Shown: in pieces, positions 52,127-61,600 of the stretch
How the letters are laid out: each line of letters starts with the position of its first letter
Position numbering within the stretch: the first letter of the stretch is position 1
Assembly (NCBI GenBank): GCA_039028795.1
Contig: JBCCHJ010000023.1
Coordinates: 11,635-75,634, forward strand
Direction: 5' to 3'
DNA from: Thermohalobaculum sp039028795
GTDB taxonomy: Bacteria; Pseudomonadota; Alphaproteobacteria; Rhodobacterales; Rhodobacteraceae
Length of the DNA: 64,000 nucleotides
Notes under the pieces: generated by a model
What the model saw: only the letters and a program-made list of their open reading frames with translations
What the model was told of the DNA's origin: nothing
The model's database searches: none
Translations under genes and position numbers: made by a program

Positions 52127-53686
52127 ATGACCACAGCCGTCGAAGAAAAACGCACCCGCAGGGGTGGCCGGGGTTCCCGACGGGAAATCCGGTCGGCCAT
52201 TTCTGACGAGATGCTGCCCGCCCTGAAGCGTCGCCTGCCGCTGACAGAGCCGATGACGCAAGAACAGATCGAGAAGATCGACGCGGCGTCCATGGACATT
52301 CTGAAGAATGTCGGTGTCATCTTCCGCGATCCTCAGGCCATCGAGGACTGGACCAAGGCCGGGGCCGATATCCGCGACGGCGACCGGGTCCATCTGGACC
52401 GGGGCCTGGTCCGCGAACTGATCAAAACCATCCCCGAAAACTGGACCTATCACGCCCGGAACCCGGCCAAAAGCCTGCCCTTCGGCAATGACCATTCCAT
52501 CTTCATTCCGATGACCGGTGCGCCCTATTTGCGGGATCTGGAAGATCAGCGCCGCAACCCGACGCTGGACGATCTGGCAACCTTCCACAAGCTCAGCCAT
52601 ATGTCGCCCGCACTGCATTCCAGCGCCCACCATATCGTCGAGCCTTACGATCACCCGATCAGCCAGCGGCACCTCCGCATCACCTATTCGTCGATGAAGC
52701 ATTCCGACAAGACCTTCATGGGCATGACGACCTCGCCCAAGAATGCCGAGGATGTGCTGGACATGTGCGCCATCATGTTCGGCGACGAGTACATGGAAAC
52801 GCACCCCGTGGTGACGGGCAATTGCAACGGCAACAGCCCGCTGGTCTGGGATGAGGTCATGCTGGGCGCCATGCGCGCCTTCAACCGGCGCAATCAGCCG
52901 GTGCTCTGCTCTCCGTTCGTGTTGGGCGGGGCGAATACCCCCGCCTCCACCGCCCCTGCTGTCGCGCAGCTGAACGCCGAGGCGCTCAGTGCCCTGGCCT
53001 ATACCCAGGTCGTGCGCAAAGGCTGCCCGGCGATTTATGGTCACTACCTGTCCACGGTGTCGATGAAGTCCGGAGCTCCGATGGCCGGGACGCCCGAAAT
53101 CAGCCTGATGAACATGATGATCGGCCAGATGGCGCGGTACTATGGCGTACCTTGGCGGACCTCGAACACGCTTGGTGGTGCCAAGACCTTCGATGCCCAG
53201 GCAGGCTACGAGTCCGCCATGACACTAAACGCCGTGCTGATGGCCGGGGCGAACTATATCTGGCACAGCGCCGGGTGGAACGAGGCGGGGATGCATTGTT
53301 CGATCGCCAAGTTCATCGTCGATGCTGAGATGTGCGCAATGGGCTATCGCATGGCCGAAGGCATCCGCTGGGACGATTTCGACGAAGCAATTTCAGCGGT
53401 CGGCGATATCGGCCCGGGCGGTCACTATCTGGGACACCCGCATACCCAGGCAAATTTCCAGCGGGCGTTCTTCATGCCAGAAATGTTCGACAATAACTCC
53501 ATCGAGCAATGGGCAGCAGAGGGCGAGATCGAAATCACCGAACGCGCCTTGACCAAGGCCAAGGAACTTTTGGCGGCTTATGAAGAACCGAAGCTGGACC
53601 CCGCCATGGACGAGGCTCTATTGGACTATATCGCCCGGCGCGAGCGCGAGATCCCAGCAGCAGACGCGCTGAACAACACGCACTAA
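52127..53686 (+). CDS. Non-pyrrolysine MttB-family trimethylamine methyltransferase
   Basis: 519 residues, uninterrupted, with no in-frame amber codon, so it is the non-pyrrolysine type. MttB-like barrel: KSLPFGNDHSIF, CSPFVLGGANTPAS, MMIGQMARYYGVPWRT, SAGWNEAGMHCSI. Relatives (MtgB, MtpB) demethylate glycine or proline betaine via a corrinoid protein. No corrinoid or reactivating protein is visible in the window. The first 45 residues are a basic extension (EEKRTRRGGRGSRREIRS). Suggests a quaternary-amine substrate for the operon. Confidence 0.88.
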   Translation: MTTAVEEKRTRRGGRGSRREIRSAISDEMLPALKRRLPLTEPMTQEQIEKIDAASMDILKNVGVIFRDPQAIEDWTKAGADIRDGDRVHLDRGLVRELIKTIPENWTYHARNPAKSLPFGNDHSIFIPMTGAPYLRDLEDQRRNPTLDDLATFHKLSHMSPALHSSAHHIVEPYDHPISQRHLRITYSSMKHSDKTFMGMTTSPKNAEDVLDMCAIMFGDEYMETHPVVTGNCNGNSPLVWDEVMLGAMRAFNRRNQPVLCSPFVLGGANTPASTAPAVAQLNAEALSALAYTQVVRKGCPAIYGHYLSTVSMKSGAPMAGTPEISLMNMMIGQMARYYGVPWRTSNTLGGAKTFDAQAGYESAMTLNAVLMAGANYIWHSAGWNEAGMHCSIAKFIVDAEMCAMGYRMAEGIRWDDFDEAISAVGDIGPGGHYLGHPHTQANFQRAFFMPEMFDNNSIEQWAAEGEIEITERALTKAKELLAAYEEPKLDPAMDEALLDYIARREREIPAADALNNTH

Positions 53687-53698
53687 GGGTAGAGCGGC

Positions 53699-54460
53699 AT
53701 GGCACGGTTGAACGGACTATCCGCTATGATCACAGGGGCGGCCTCGGGGTTTGGGCGAGGTATCGCCGAGGCCTTTGCCAAGGAAGGCGCGTCTGTTTTG
53801 GTGACCGATATCAATAACGACGGTGCCGAGGAAGTGGCCAAGCACATCCGCGCCAGCGGCGGCACCGCCCAGGCAATGGCGGTGGACATCACCGACATGG
53901 CATCGCTGCAGGCTGGGGTGGCCCGCGCGGAAGAAAATTTTGGCTCGCTGTCTACGATCGTCGCCAATGCCGGGATTGGTCAACGTCCGGCCCGAGCGTC
54001 GGAAACCCCAACCGCAGAAATGCGCCGTCAAGTCGAGGTCAACGCCATAGGCCCCGCCCTCACCTGTCAAGCCGCGATCCCCGCTTTGCGCCGCCATCGC
54101 GATGGCGCCTCGATCATCATCACCGTCTCAGCCATCGCGTTGACGCCGCGCCCTGAATTCTGCGCCTACGGGATGGCCAAGTCTGCCGCGAGTTACTTCC
54201 TGAAATCCCTCGCGCTGGACCTGGCCCCCGAAGGCATCCGCGTGAACGGTCTTTTTCCCGGCGTTTCGGACACACCGATGTTTGGCGAGTTTTCGGACGG
54301 GGACTTCACGAAAGCTGCCGGGTTCGCTGCGGCCCTGCCAATGGGCCAGATGCCGCAACCCGCCGACGTTGGATCCGCGGCGGTGTTCCTGGCCGCGCCG
54401 GCAGAAGCCGGCATCATAACCGGTGTCGCCCTGCCGGTGGACGCGGGCCGCACGATTTGA
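53699..54460 (+). CDS. Short-chain dehydrogenase/reductase 1
   Basis: 253 residues, start ATG 53699 with AGAGCGG nearby. NAD(P) motif TGAASGFGRGIAEAF, NAG-like VVANAGIGQ, catalytic YxxxK in AYGMAKSA. An Asp after the second strand (VTDIN) favours NAD(H). 12 bp after the MttB gene. Substrate unknown. Confidence 0.88.
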   Translation: MARLNGLSAMITGAASGFGRGIAEAFAKEGASVLVTDINNDGAEEVAKHIRASGGTAQAMAVDITDMASLQAGVARAEENFGSLSTIVANAGIGQRPARASETPTAEMRRQVEVNAIGPALTCQAAIPALRRHRDGASIIITVSAIALTPRPEFCAYGMAKSAASYFLKSLALDLAPEGIRVNGLFPGVSDTPMFGEFSDGDFTKAAGFAAALPMGQMPQPADVGSAAVFLAAPAEAGIITGVALPVDAGRTI

Positions 54461-54488
54461 CCCGCCACAGCCTAGGACCACGCCTGCT

Positions 54489-55592
54489 ATGAAAATCGCA
54501 CGGATCGAGGTTTTCCAGCACGATCTGCCCGTCAAGAACGGCCCCTACACGATGGCCAAGGCCAAGGTCTGGGCGCTGGACACAACCCTGGTTCGCATCA
54601 CTGCCGACAATGGTCTTACCGGCTGGGGTGAAACCTGCCCCGTTGGTCCCACCTATGCCGAGGCGCACGCCACAGGCGCCCGGGCGGCCCTCGGGCAAAT
54701 GGCGCCTGGCCTGATCGGAGCCGAGGTGCTGCCTTTGACCCTGCACCGGGCGATGGACGGTCTGCTGAACGGGCACACCTACGCCAAGGCCGCAATGGAC
54801 ATCGCCGCCCATGATCTGCTGGGCCGTCAGCTTGGCGTTCCGGTGGCCGATCTGCTGGGCGGGGCGGCTACAGATCGCGTGCCGTCATATTACGCGACGG
54901 GCGTCGGCGCTCCGGATGACATTGCCCGGCTGGCATTGGACAAAGTGGCCGAGGGCTATCCCCGGCTGCAGATCAAGGTGGGCGGTCGCCCGGTCGAGAT
55001 CGACATAGAAACCATCCGCAAGGTTTGGGAGGCGATCGGCCATACCGGAACCCACCTGGCCGTCGACGGGAACCGCGGCTGGACCACCCGCGATGCGCTG
55101 CGGGTTAGCCGGGAATGCCCGGAGATCCCATTCGTGATGGAGCAACCCTGTAACACTGTGGACGAACTGCGCCGCATTCGCCCCCAGGTCAGCCACGCGA
55201 TCTATATAGATGAAAATGGAACTGACCTCGGCACCGTGATCAATGCCGCAGGCACCGGGCTGGTCGACGGGTTCGGCATGAAGGTCACGCGGATCGGAGG
55301 CCTGCACCCGATGCGCGCTTTCCGCGACATCGCCGAGGCCCACACTCTGCCCCATACTTGTGACGACAGCTGGGGCGGCGACATCATCGCTGCGGCCTGC
55401 ACTCACATCGGCGCGACCGTGCGCCCGGACCTTCTTGAGGGCGTCTGGCTGGCCGCGCCCTACATCAACGGCACGTATGATCCGGAAAACGGCATTGCGA
55501 TCGAGGGCGGCCATATCGCGCTGCCCCTGGGACCGGGCTTAGGGGTCGTGCCCGACGCAGATCTTTTCGGCGATCCGGTGGCGGTGTTCTGA
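54489..55592 (+). CDS. Mandelate racemase/enolase-superfamily enzyme, HpbD/C3LHypDH-like
   Basis: 367 residues from ATG 54489. Enolase-superfamily pattern: Lys163 (LQIKVGG), Asp193 (AVDGNRGW), Glu218 (FVMEQPC), Asp241 (IDENG), Lys265 (GMKVTRIGG). The opposed Lys163/Lys265 pair and Glu/Asp ligands match, from memory, 4-hydroxyproline betaine 2-epimerase and cis-3-hydroxyproline dehydratase of Roseobacter-type bacteria. It would epimerise a betaine or dehydrate a hydroxyproline. Overlaps the VOC gene by 1 bp. Confidence 0.82.
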   Translation: MKIARIEVFQHDLPVKNGPYTMAKAKVWALDTTLVRITADNGLTGWGETCPVGPTYAEAHATGARAALGQMAPGLIGAEVLPLTLHRAMDGLLNGHTYAKAAMDIAAHDLLGRQLGVPVADLLGGAATDRVPSYYATGVGAPDDIARLALDKVAEGYPRLQIKVGGRPVEIDIETIRKVWEAIGHTGTHLAVDGNRGWTTRDALRVSRECPEIPFVMEQPCNTVDELRRIRPQVSHAIYIDENGTDLGTVINAAGTGLVDGFGMKVTRIGGLHPMRAFRDIAEAHTLPHTCDDSWGGDIIAAACTHIGATVRPDLLEGVWLAAPYINGTYDPENGIAIEGGHIALPLGPGLGVVPDADLFGDPVAVF

Positions 55593-56302
55593 TGGAAGCC
55601 GCGACCTTCACCTGGTGCGATCTCAGTACCTTTAGGCCATCGGTCACCAAGCCGTTCTATTCCACGCTGTTCGGGTGGCGGTCCGACGGGGCTGAGGATT
55701 ACGACTACGCTCATGTCGGCGACCATCAGATCGCAGCCCTCTTCGTCATGCCCCAAAAGCTGCGAGATATTGGGATGCCATCTTTCTGGATGTCCTATGC
55801 CTCGGTCCAGGATGTGTCTGCAACAACCGCCAAGGCCCGCGACTTAGGTGGCAAGATCGAGCTTGAAGACCAGACCTATGCGTTGATCCGCGATCCCCTG
55901 GGTGCGGGCTTTACCGTACATGACGGGCTGCGCCCCCCGGCCCGGGCCGGGCATGGCACGCGCGCGGGGCACGGATATTTCTGCTCGGACCTTTCGATGG
56001 TGGAAGAGTTCTATCAGGCTCTGTTCGGCTGGCAGTTTACAAAGTATCCGGCGGGACATACCAAGATCCTCACCGCACAAGGTACCCATGTGGCGTCGGC
56101 CCAGGAACTGCCGGATGAGACACGTGGCAAAGAGCAATACTGGACCGTCCAATTCGCCGTGACCTCGTTGCCAAAGGCCATAGCAAAAGCCCGTGAAGCC
56201 GGGGCGCTTGAGGTTATGGAAACGAACCTGCCGGAAGGCCCTGCAGCACTGGTCTTCGACCCCGACAATGCCGCATTTTTCCTAACCGAGGTCCGCACGT
56301 GA
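55592..56302 (+). CDS. VOC (glyoxalase/bleomycin-resistance) family protein, tandem modules
   Basis: 236 residues, two tandem beta-alpha-beta-beta-beta modules: FTWCDLSTF ... FYSTLFGW (about 5-110) and GYFCSDLSMVEEFYQALFGW (about 120-235). The duplicated LFGW element is typical of the VOC fold. Metal-binding residues are not clear. Probably an accessory enzyme; start overlaps HpbD-like stop (TGATG), and its end overlaps the next SDR (GTGA). Confidence 0.85.
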   Translation: MEAATFTWCDLSTFRPSVTKPFYSTLFGWRSDGAEDYDYAHVGDHQIAALFVMPQKLRDIGMPSFWMSYASVQDVSATTAKARDLGGKIELEDQTYALIRDPLGAGFTVHDGLRPPARAGHGTRAGHGYFCSDLSMVEEFYQALFGWQFTKYPAGHTKILTAQGTHVASAQELPDETRGKEQYWTVQFAVTSLPKAIAKAREAGALEVMETNLPEGPAALVFDPDNAAFFLTEVRT

Positions 56303-57027
56303 TCAGGCTGGCAGGCAAGAAAGCCCTGGTCACCGGGGCTGCGGGTGGTATCGGTCAGGCCATCGTCGCTCGTCTGCAGGAAGAAGGCGCGGTGGTCACC
56401 GGTCTGGATCTGACCGAGGCGCCAGCTGACCACTTCTTCAGGGGCGACCTGACGGACCCTTCGGTGTGCGACGGCCTTCCGTCTGCGGCAGCAGATCTTA
56501 TGGGCGGGTTGGACATCGTCGTGAACAATGCAGGGATCATTACACGGGGTGTGATCACAGACGCCTCGGATGATGACTTTGCCCGCACCATGTCCATCAA
56601 TGTCGAGGCCCCGTTCCGAATCTGCCGTGCGGCGATCCCGATTTTGGCCGAAACGGGCGGTGGTGCCATCGTCAACACCTCGTCCTGCTGGGGCGTCCAT
56701 CCAGGTCCACAGCACCCGGTCTACGTCATGTCCAAGGCGGCGGTGGCCTCGCTGACCCAATGCCTGGGCCGGGACCATGCGCATCAGGGTATCCGGGTCA
56801 ACGCCGTCTGCCCGAACGAGGTCAACACACCGATGCTGCGTACCGGCTTCGAAATCCGCGGCCTCAACGCAGACAAAGCAGTGGCCGACCTAAACGCTTC
56901 GGTCCCGCTCGGCCGCATCGCCGAACCAGAGGACATCGCCGATGTCGTGGCCTTCCTGGCCTCGAACGACGCGCGCTATATGTGCGGCGCACTGGTCGAG
57001 GTGAATGGCGGAAAACCTGTGGGATGA
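56299..57027 (+). CDS. Short-chain dehydrogenase/reductase 2
   Basis: 242 residues from GTG 56299. TGAAGGIGQAI cofactor motif, NNAGIITRG, catalytic YVMSKAA. Overlaps VOC upstream and SDR3 downstream by 4 bp each. Probably oxidises a hydroxy intermediate. Confidence 0.9.
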   Translation: MIRLAGKKALVTGAAGGIGQAIVARLQEEGAVVTGLDLTEAPADHFFRGDLTDPSVCDGLPSAAADLMGGLDIVVNNAGIITRGVITDASDDDFARTMSINVEAPFRICRAAIPILAETGGGAIVNTSSCWGVHPGPQHPVYVMSKAAVASLTQCLGRDHAHQGIRVNAVCPNEVNTPMLRTGFEIRGLNADKAVADLNASVPLGRIAEPEDIADVVAFLASNDARYMCGALVEVNGGKPVG

Positions 57028-57755
57028 ACCGGTTCGCAGGTAAAACCGCGCTTGTCACCGGCGGGCGATCAGGTATTGGCCGGGCGATTGCCGAGGCCTT
57101 GGAAACGGATGGCGCCCGAGTTTTCACGGCGCAACGCAGCGCTGATGATCGGTTCGAAAGCATCGCAGCGGACCTTACCGATCCGGAAGCACCTGCGCGG
57201 GTGATCGAAAAGGTCACGGCTGACGCCGGGCGCTTGGATATCCTGGTCAACAATGCGGGCCTGATGCGAGAAGGCACGGCGCTGGAAATGTCCTCTGACG
57301 ACTGGGCTGCGACCTTGGCCGTCAACCTGACTGCACCCTTTCTGCTGATCAAACATGCGCTGCATCATCTGATGCAAGCCAAGGGCGTGATAGTGAATAT
57401 CGGCTCGATAGAAGGGCTTGCATCAAACCCGCGCCACCCGGCTTACTGCGCCTCGAAGGCAGGGCTGCATGGGCTTACCCGTGCTGTGGCCGTAGACCAC
57501 GGGCCCGATGTCCGTTGCAATGCCGTAGCACCGGGCTGGATTGATACCGAGTTGAACAAGGACTTCATCGACGGCCAACCCGATCCCAGCGAATTCCGGC
57601 AACAGATTGGCGGCATTCACCCGATGGGCCGAACCGGCACCCAGGCAGAGGTCGCAAACCTGGTGGCCTGGCTGGCGAGTGACGAAGCCGCCTTCATCAC
57701 TGGTCAGGTTTTCACCGTCGATGGTGGCCGCACCGCAAAGCTGAGTCTGCCATGA
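57024..57755 (+). CDS. Short-chain dehydrogenase/reductase 3
   Basis: 243 residues from ATG 57024, which overlaps the previous stop (ATGA). TGGRSGIGRAI motif, NNAGLMREG, catalytic YCASKAG, FIDGQ-like C-terminus. Not closely similar to SDR2 outside the motifs. Overlaps the FAD oxidase gene by 4 bp. Confidence 0.9.
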   Translation: MNRFAGKTALVTGGRSGIGRAIAEALETDGARVFTAQRSADDRFESIAADLTDPEAPARVIEKVTADAGRLDILVNNAGLMREGTALEMSSDDWAATLAVNLTAPFLLIKHALHHLMQAKGVIVNIGSIEGLASNPRHPAYCASKAGLHGLTRAVAVDHGPDVRCNAVAPGWIDTELNKDFIDGQPDPSEFRQQIGGIHPMGRTGTQAEVANLVAWLASDEAAFITGQVFTVDGGRTAKLSLP

Positions 57756-59086
57756 AGGTAACCCGTTTCCCAAAAGACCCAGGCCCTGCCGCCTGGAACG
57801 CGATCCTGCCGCCGCCTGAAACAGCGCAGCCTCTTGACGCCGCCATCTCCGCGGATTGGCTGGTTATCGGTGCAGGATTCACCGGACTGGCCGCAGCCCG
57901 CCGATTGAGCCAACTTCATCCTGACGCCAGGATCGTCTTGCTGGACGCGGTCCGCGTTGGCGACGGTCCATCGGGGCGGAACTCTGGCTTTATGATCGAT
58001 CTGCCACATGACCTGGCCTCGTCGAACTATACCGGGGCTGCCGATCGCGATCGCGCCCAGATCACTGCGAACCGCACAGCCATAGACTTTGCCGCCCGCG
58101 CCGCTGCCGACTATGGCCTGCCGGAAGAGGCGTTTAATCCCTGCGGCAAGATCAACGCTGCGGCAACGGCGAAAGGCGTCGCTCACACAAAGGACTACGC
58201 CGCGCATCTGGCCGGGTTGGGCGAGGCGCATGAACTGTTGGATGCGGCCCAAATGCAGGCGATCACCGGCACGGACTACTACATGGGCGGTCTCTTCACT
58301 CCTGGCGCTGCCATGCTGCAACCCGCGATGTTTGTGCGCGGTGTGGCCGTGGGGCTTCGATCCAACCGCATTGCGGTCTATGAGAATTCCGCAGTCCAGG
58401 CCTTCGATCGTTCTGAAGGCATTTGGGTGGCGCGGACCGCTCAAGGCCAAGTCCGCGCACCAAAGGCGATCCTTGCCGTAAATGGCCATGCCAACAGTTT
58501 CGGGTTCTTTGAACGCCGCCTTGTCCATGTGTTCACCTATGGCTCGATGACCCGCGCGTTGACGCCGGAGGAGGTAAAGCGTCTGGGCGGAAAGCCAACG
58601 TGGGGCCTAACCCCGGCAGATCCACTTGGCACCACGGTGCGCAGGATCAGCGGAACAGGGGGCGATAGGATCATCGTGCGCAACTCGGTGACCTATAATC
58701 CAGGTATGGAGCCGCCCGAGGGCAGCCTGGAACGGATCAACCGCGAACATGACAAGTGCTTTACCGCGCGATTTCCAGTGCTGAAAGGCGTCGAGATGGA
58801 GCATCGCTGGGGCGGGCGGCTCTGCCTGTCGCTGAACGATGTCTCGGCCTTCGGCGAGGTGGAGAATGGTCTCTTTGCCGCGTGCTGTCAGAACGGGCTT
58901 GGATTGTCGCGAGGGACGTTCTCAGGGATCGCAGTGGCGGAACTGGCCTCGGGGCTCGAGACGGAAAACACCCGGCATCTGTGTGCGCAAGATGCGCCGA
59001 AGCGGCTGCCGCCAGAGCCGTTTTCCTGGATCGGCGCGACGGCAAAGCTGCGCTGGGGTGAGCGTATGGCGGGCCGCGACTTTTAG
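57752..59086 (+). CDS. FAD-dependent amine/amino-acid oxidase (DAO/OrdL-PuuB family)
   Basis: 444 residues. N-terminal FAD-binding WLVIGAGFTGLAAARRL then RVGDGPSGRNSGFM; C-terminal family signature RWGGRLCLSLNDV and GLFAACCQNGLGLSRGTFSG. The OrdL/PuuB-type oxidases act on polyamine or glycine-betaine-like amines, giving an imine or aldehyde. With PuuC-like ALDH and MttB in the operon, it probably oxidises the demethylated amine. Last gene of the overlapping string. Confidence 0.9.
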   Translation: MKVTRFPKDPGPAAWNAILPPPETAQPLDAAISADWLVIGAGFTGLAAARRLSQLHPDARIVLLDAVRVGDGPSGRNSGFMIDLPHDLASSNYTGAADRDRAQITANRTAIDFAARAAADYGLPEEAFNPCGKINAAATAKGVAHTKDYAAHLAGLGEAHELLDAAQMQAITGTDYYMGGLFTPGAAMLQPAMFVRGVAVGLRSNRIAVYENSAVQAFDRSEGIWVARTAQGQVRAPKAILAVNGHANSFGFFERRLVHVFTYGSMTRALTPEEVKRLGGKPTWGLTPADPLGTTVRRISGTGGDRIIVRNSVTYNPGMEPPEGSLERINREHDKCFTARFPVLKGVEMEHRWGGRLCLSLNDVSAFGEVENGLFAACCQNGLGLSRGTFSGIAVAELASGLETENTRHLCAQDAPKRLPPEPFSWIGATAKLRWGERMAGRDF

Positions 59087-59697
59087 GGCTTGGATGCCAA
59101 GCCGCCGGATTTGGAACGATTAATATGCAATTTTGCCGGGCGTGGGCAGTTCACCCAGTCCTCAATCTGTCTGCCATATCCTGACCCAGAGGATGAGCGG
59201 CGGGGCCGCCAGTTTGCCGAGAAATTTCAGGACACTCGGAAAACTGCACAACAGCCATTTGGACAACTGCAGCCATGCCAAAAGGCCGATGCACGACGCT
59301 ATGTCGCCAAATCGGGGGTTGGCAGGCTCTTTCGGAGGGATGGGCGCATCACGCCCGATCTTCGGATCAAACCGCAAACTCAACGGTCCAACGAAATTGC
59401 GACTGCGCAGTCGCGTTCCGTTTCGGCCAGAGGCCGCGACCAAGGCTTCTTTACGCCAAGACCGCTTGATCGATCGCTGGGTGCCGGGAGCTTCCGTCCC
59501 ACCCAGGCTAGCGCTAACGTGCATAGCCAAGAATGCCTAAAACTTTATGAAAGTTTTGGATGTCGCCCGGCATCTTCCTAATGTGGCGTTTCAATTCAAC
59601 TCACTCAGCGGTCTTGATTAACCTCTCCAGCATCGCGTAAGTCGCAACCGAAGCCGCGCGCATCGCGCGCAAGCCAAGCGTTAGGGAGCCCCGTCTC
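59087..59697. other. Long gap before the dehydratase gene
   Basis: 611 bp. Neither strand holds a gene I can support; frames of 120-160 residues have odd composition. The segment about 59330-59440 (encoding a peptide-like pattern GRNGTRLRSRNF / SLRFDPKIGRDAPIP in reverse) resembles, from memory, degenerate intergenic repeats of Rhodobacterales. The last 160 bp contain a palindrome and the ribosome site GGGAG for the next gene. Confidence 0.4.
59539..59557. promoter_or_regulatory. AT-rich inverted repeat upstream of dehydratase
   Basis: AAAACTTT-ATG-AAAGTTTT, a perfect 8-bp inverted repeat, 141 bp before the GTG start. Possible operator of a regulator controlling the dehydratase. Confidence 0.45.
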
Positions 59698-61545
59698 GTG
59701 TCCAAGTCCGATCCCGTTCTGCTCGACAATCACCCCGGCCGCAATACGCAGGCTATGGGGATCGCCCGTGTATTGGGCACCGAGATTGATCTGATCCATG
59801 CGCCCTCGGTCGGCGTTGTGGGCACCAAGGGCGACAGCCAGTGCTATATCGGCGTGCAGGGGAAGGTCGAGACGATCCACCAGGCTCTGCTGGACGTAAT
59901 CGGCACGGAAGACGGCAAGATGAACGCTCGGTTGGTACAGCCGGAATACACTGTCGCGACCTCGGACGGCATTCGCAATGGAACGCGCGAGATGCGCTAT
60001 TCGCTGATCGGGCGCGAGGTGACCCAGGATTCGATGTGCGAACACTTTAGCGCATCAGGTCTGGCAGGGATCATCGCTGTGGTTGCCTGCGATAAGCCGC
60101 CGGTGGGAACTCTGTCCGCGGTTCTGGAACACAACTTTCCGGCCATTATCATGTCCGATGGCTCGATCCGTCCCGGGGTCGATCCCCGTTCGAACGAGCC
60201 GATCGATCTGGTGACCGCCTATCAGGTAGCGGGCCACGAAGATCCTGACTATCGCTATCACATCGCCTGCCATGCCTGCCCGGGCTATGGCAGCTGTGGT
60301 GGGATTTTCACATACAATACAATGCAGACCTTCATATCGGTCGTCGGCATGCAGCCCCTGCACATGGTCGCTCCGGCGTCGCAGGATACGCGGCGGCTGG
60401 AGGAATTCCCTGCCGAGCTGGTCGGGCACCTCCGCCGGATGATTGAAACCGGTACCCGGCCCCGGGACATCGTCGGAAGGGACAGCCTTCGCAATGCCGT
60501 GATTGTTTCGATGGCCATCGGTGGATCGACCAATGTGGTGCTGCATACGCCCGAGATTGCCAGGGCGGCGGGCTTCTCGAACTTCTGGGAAGAAGTGATG
60601 ACCCCGGAGGAATTCAACCATCTCTCGCAGAACGTGGTACCGGTGCTCACCGACGCTAGGCCCTATGGCCGCTACTCGATGGTGGATATCGACCGGGTCG
60701 GCGGCATCCAGGTGATCGTCAAGGAATTGATGGATGCAGGCATGCTGAACGGTGACGTTCTGACCTGCACAGGCGAAACTCTGGCCGAGCAGGTTGAGCG
60801 GCTGCAGACACCCCCCGCAGACGGGACAGTGGTCTATCCGGTTTCGGCCCCCTACAAACCAACCGGAGGCCTGCGGCTTCTGGGCGGCAACCTCTCGCCG
60901 GAGTATTCGGCCATCCTGAAACTGGCCGGGGTGGAAACCGGGCTGGAGGACAATATCTTCCGGGGCCGCGCCCGGGTCTTCGAGGGCGAGGTTGACCTGC
61001 TTCATGCCCTGGACACCAGACCCGAGGTCTTCCAGGACGGCGACATGGTGATCGTGCGCTACGAAGGCCCTGCCGGTGCGCCGGGCATGCCGGAAATGCT
61101 GGACCCGACCTCGCGCATCACTGCGCTGTGCAGGGAAAAGGGCATTACGATCGCGCTGATGACGGATGCCCGCTTCTCTGGCGGTTCGGTCGGCCTGGTG
61201 ATCGGCCATGTCGGACCAGAGGCAGCGCTGGGCGGCCCTATCGCCTATGTCGAGGACGGCGATCCGATCATCGCCAATTTGAATGATAACACGCTGACCT
61301 GTCCGATGCTGGATGACCCAGAGATCCTGGCCGCCCGCAAGGCTGTCTGGCAGAAGGCCGTCGACGACAATGGCGGGCTGCATCCCAATTGTGGTGATGC
61401 CGACACGCGACTGTTGCACCGCATGCGCAAACTGGCAGTCACGGCCGTGCGCGGCGGCGGCATGCACCCTGGTCGCGAGGTCTGGGTCAATGGTCCGCGT
61501 AGTGCTGACGCCTCTGGATTCACCCCGACGAACAAGTATCGCTGA
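59698..61545 (+). CDS. IlvD/Edd-family dehydratase
   Basis: 615 residues from GTG 59698 with GGGAG about 12 nt upstream. Iron-sulfur cysteines in VACDKPPVG and CHACPGYGSCGGIF, catalytic region ARFSGGSVGLVIGHV and family end HPGREVW. This branch dehydrates sugar acids or dihydroxy acids (for example xylonate, arabonate, dihydroxy-isovalerate). A housekeeping ilvD role is possible, but location after a catabolic operon favours a sugar-acid or degradation enzyme. Confidence 0.88.
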   Translation: MSKSDPVLLDNHPGRNTQAMGIARVLGTEIDLIHAPSVGVVGTKGDSQCYIGVQGKVETIHQALLDVIGTEDGKMNARLVQPEYTVATSDGIRNGTREMRYSLIGREVTQDSMCEHFSASGLAGIIAVVACDKPPVGTLSAVLEHNFPAIIMSDGSIRPGVDPRSNEPIDLVTAYQVAGHEDPDYRYHIACHACPGYGSCGGIFTYNTMQTFISVVGMQPLHMVAPASQDTRRLEEFPAELVGHLRRMIETGTRPRDIVGRDSLRNAVIVSMAIGGSTNVVLHTPEIARAAGFSNFWEEVMTPEEFNHLSQNVVPVLTDARPYGRYSMVDIDRVGGIQVIVKELMDAGMLNGDVLTCTGETLAEQVERLQTPPADGTVVYPVSAPYKPTGGLRLLGGNLSPEYSAILKLAGVETGLEDNIFRGRARVFEGEVDLLHALDTRPEVFQDGDMVIVRYEGPAGAPGMPEMLDPTSRITALCREKGITIALMTDARFSGGSVGLVIGHVGPEAALGGPIAYVEDGDPIIANLNDNTLTCPMLDDPEILAARKAVWQKAVDDNGGLHPNCGDADTRLLHRMRKLAVTAVRGGGMHPGREVWVNGPRSADASGFTPTNKYR

Positions 61546-61600
61546 CGATCGTGATCAGCCGGACCTTCGTGCAAAGTAACAAGATGCGCGCATGGCGGGT

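Noticed and set aside
52127..53686. Pyrrolysine-containing MttB
   Set aside because: The frame is continuous, without an internal UAG codon.
59087..59581. Protein-coding genes in the gap on either strand
   Set aside because: Frames of 120-160 residues overlap each other with no ribosome site or family pattern; more like decayed or repeat sequence.
60055..61467. A 470-codon open frame on the minus strand inside the dehydratase gene
   Set aside because: It is antisense to the strongly matching IlvD/Edd gene and has a shadow-like composition (many His, Gln, Arg).
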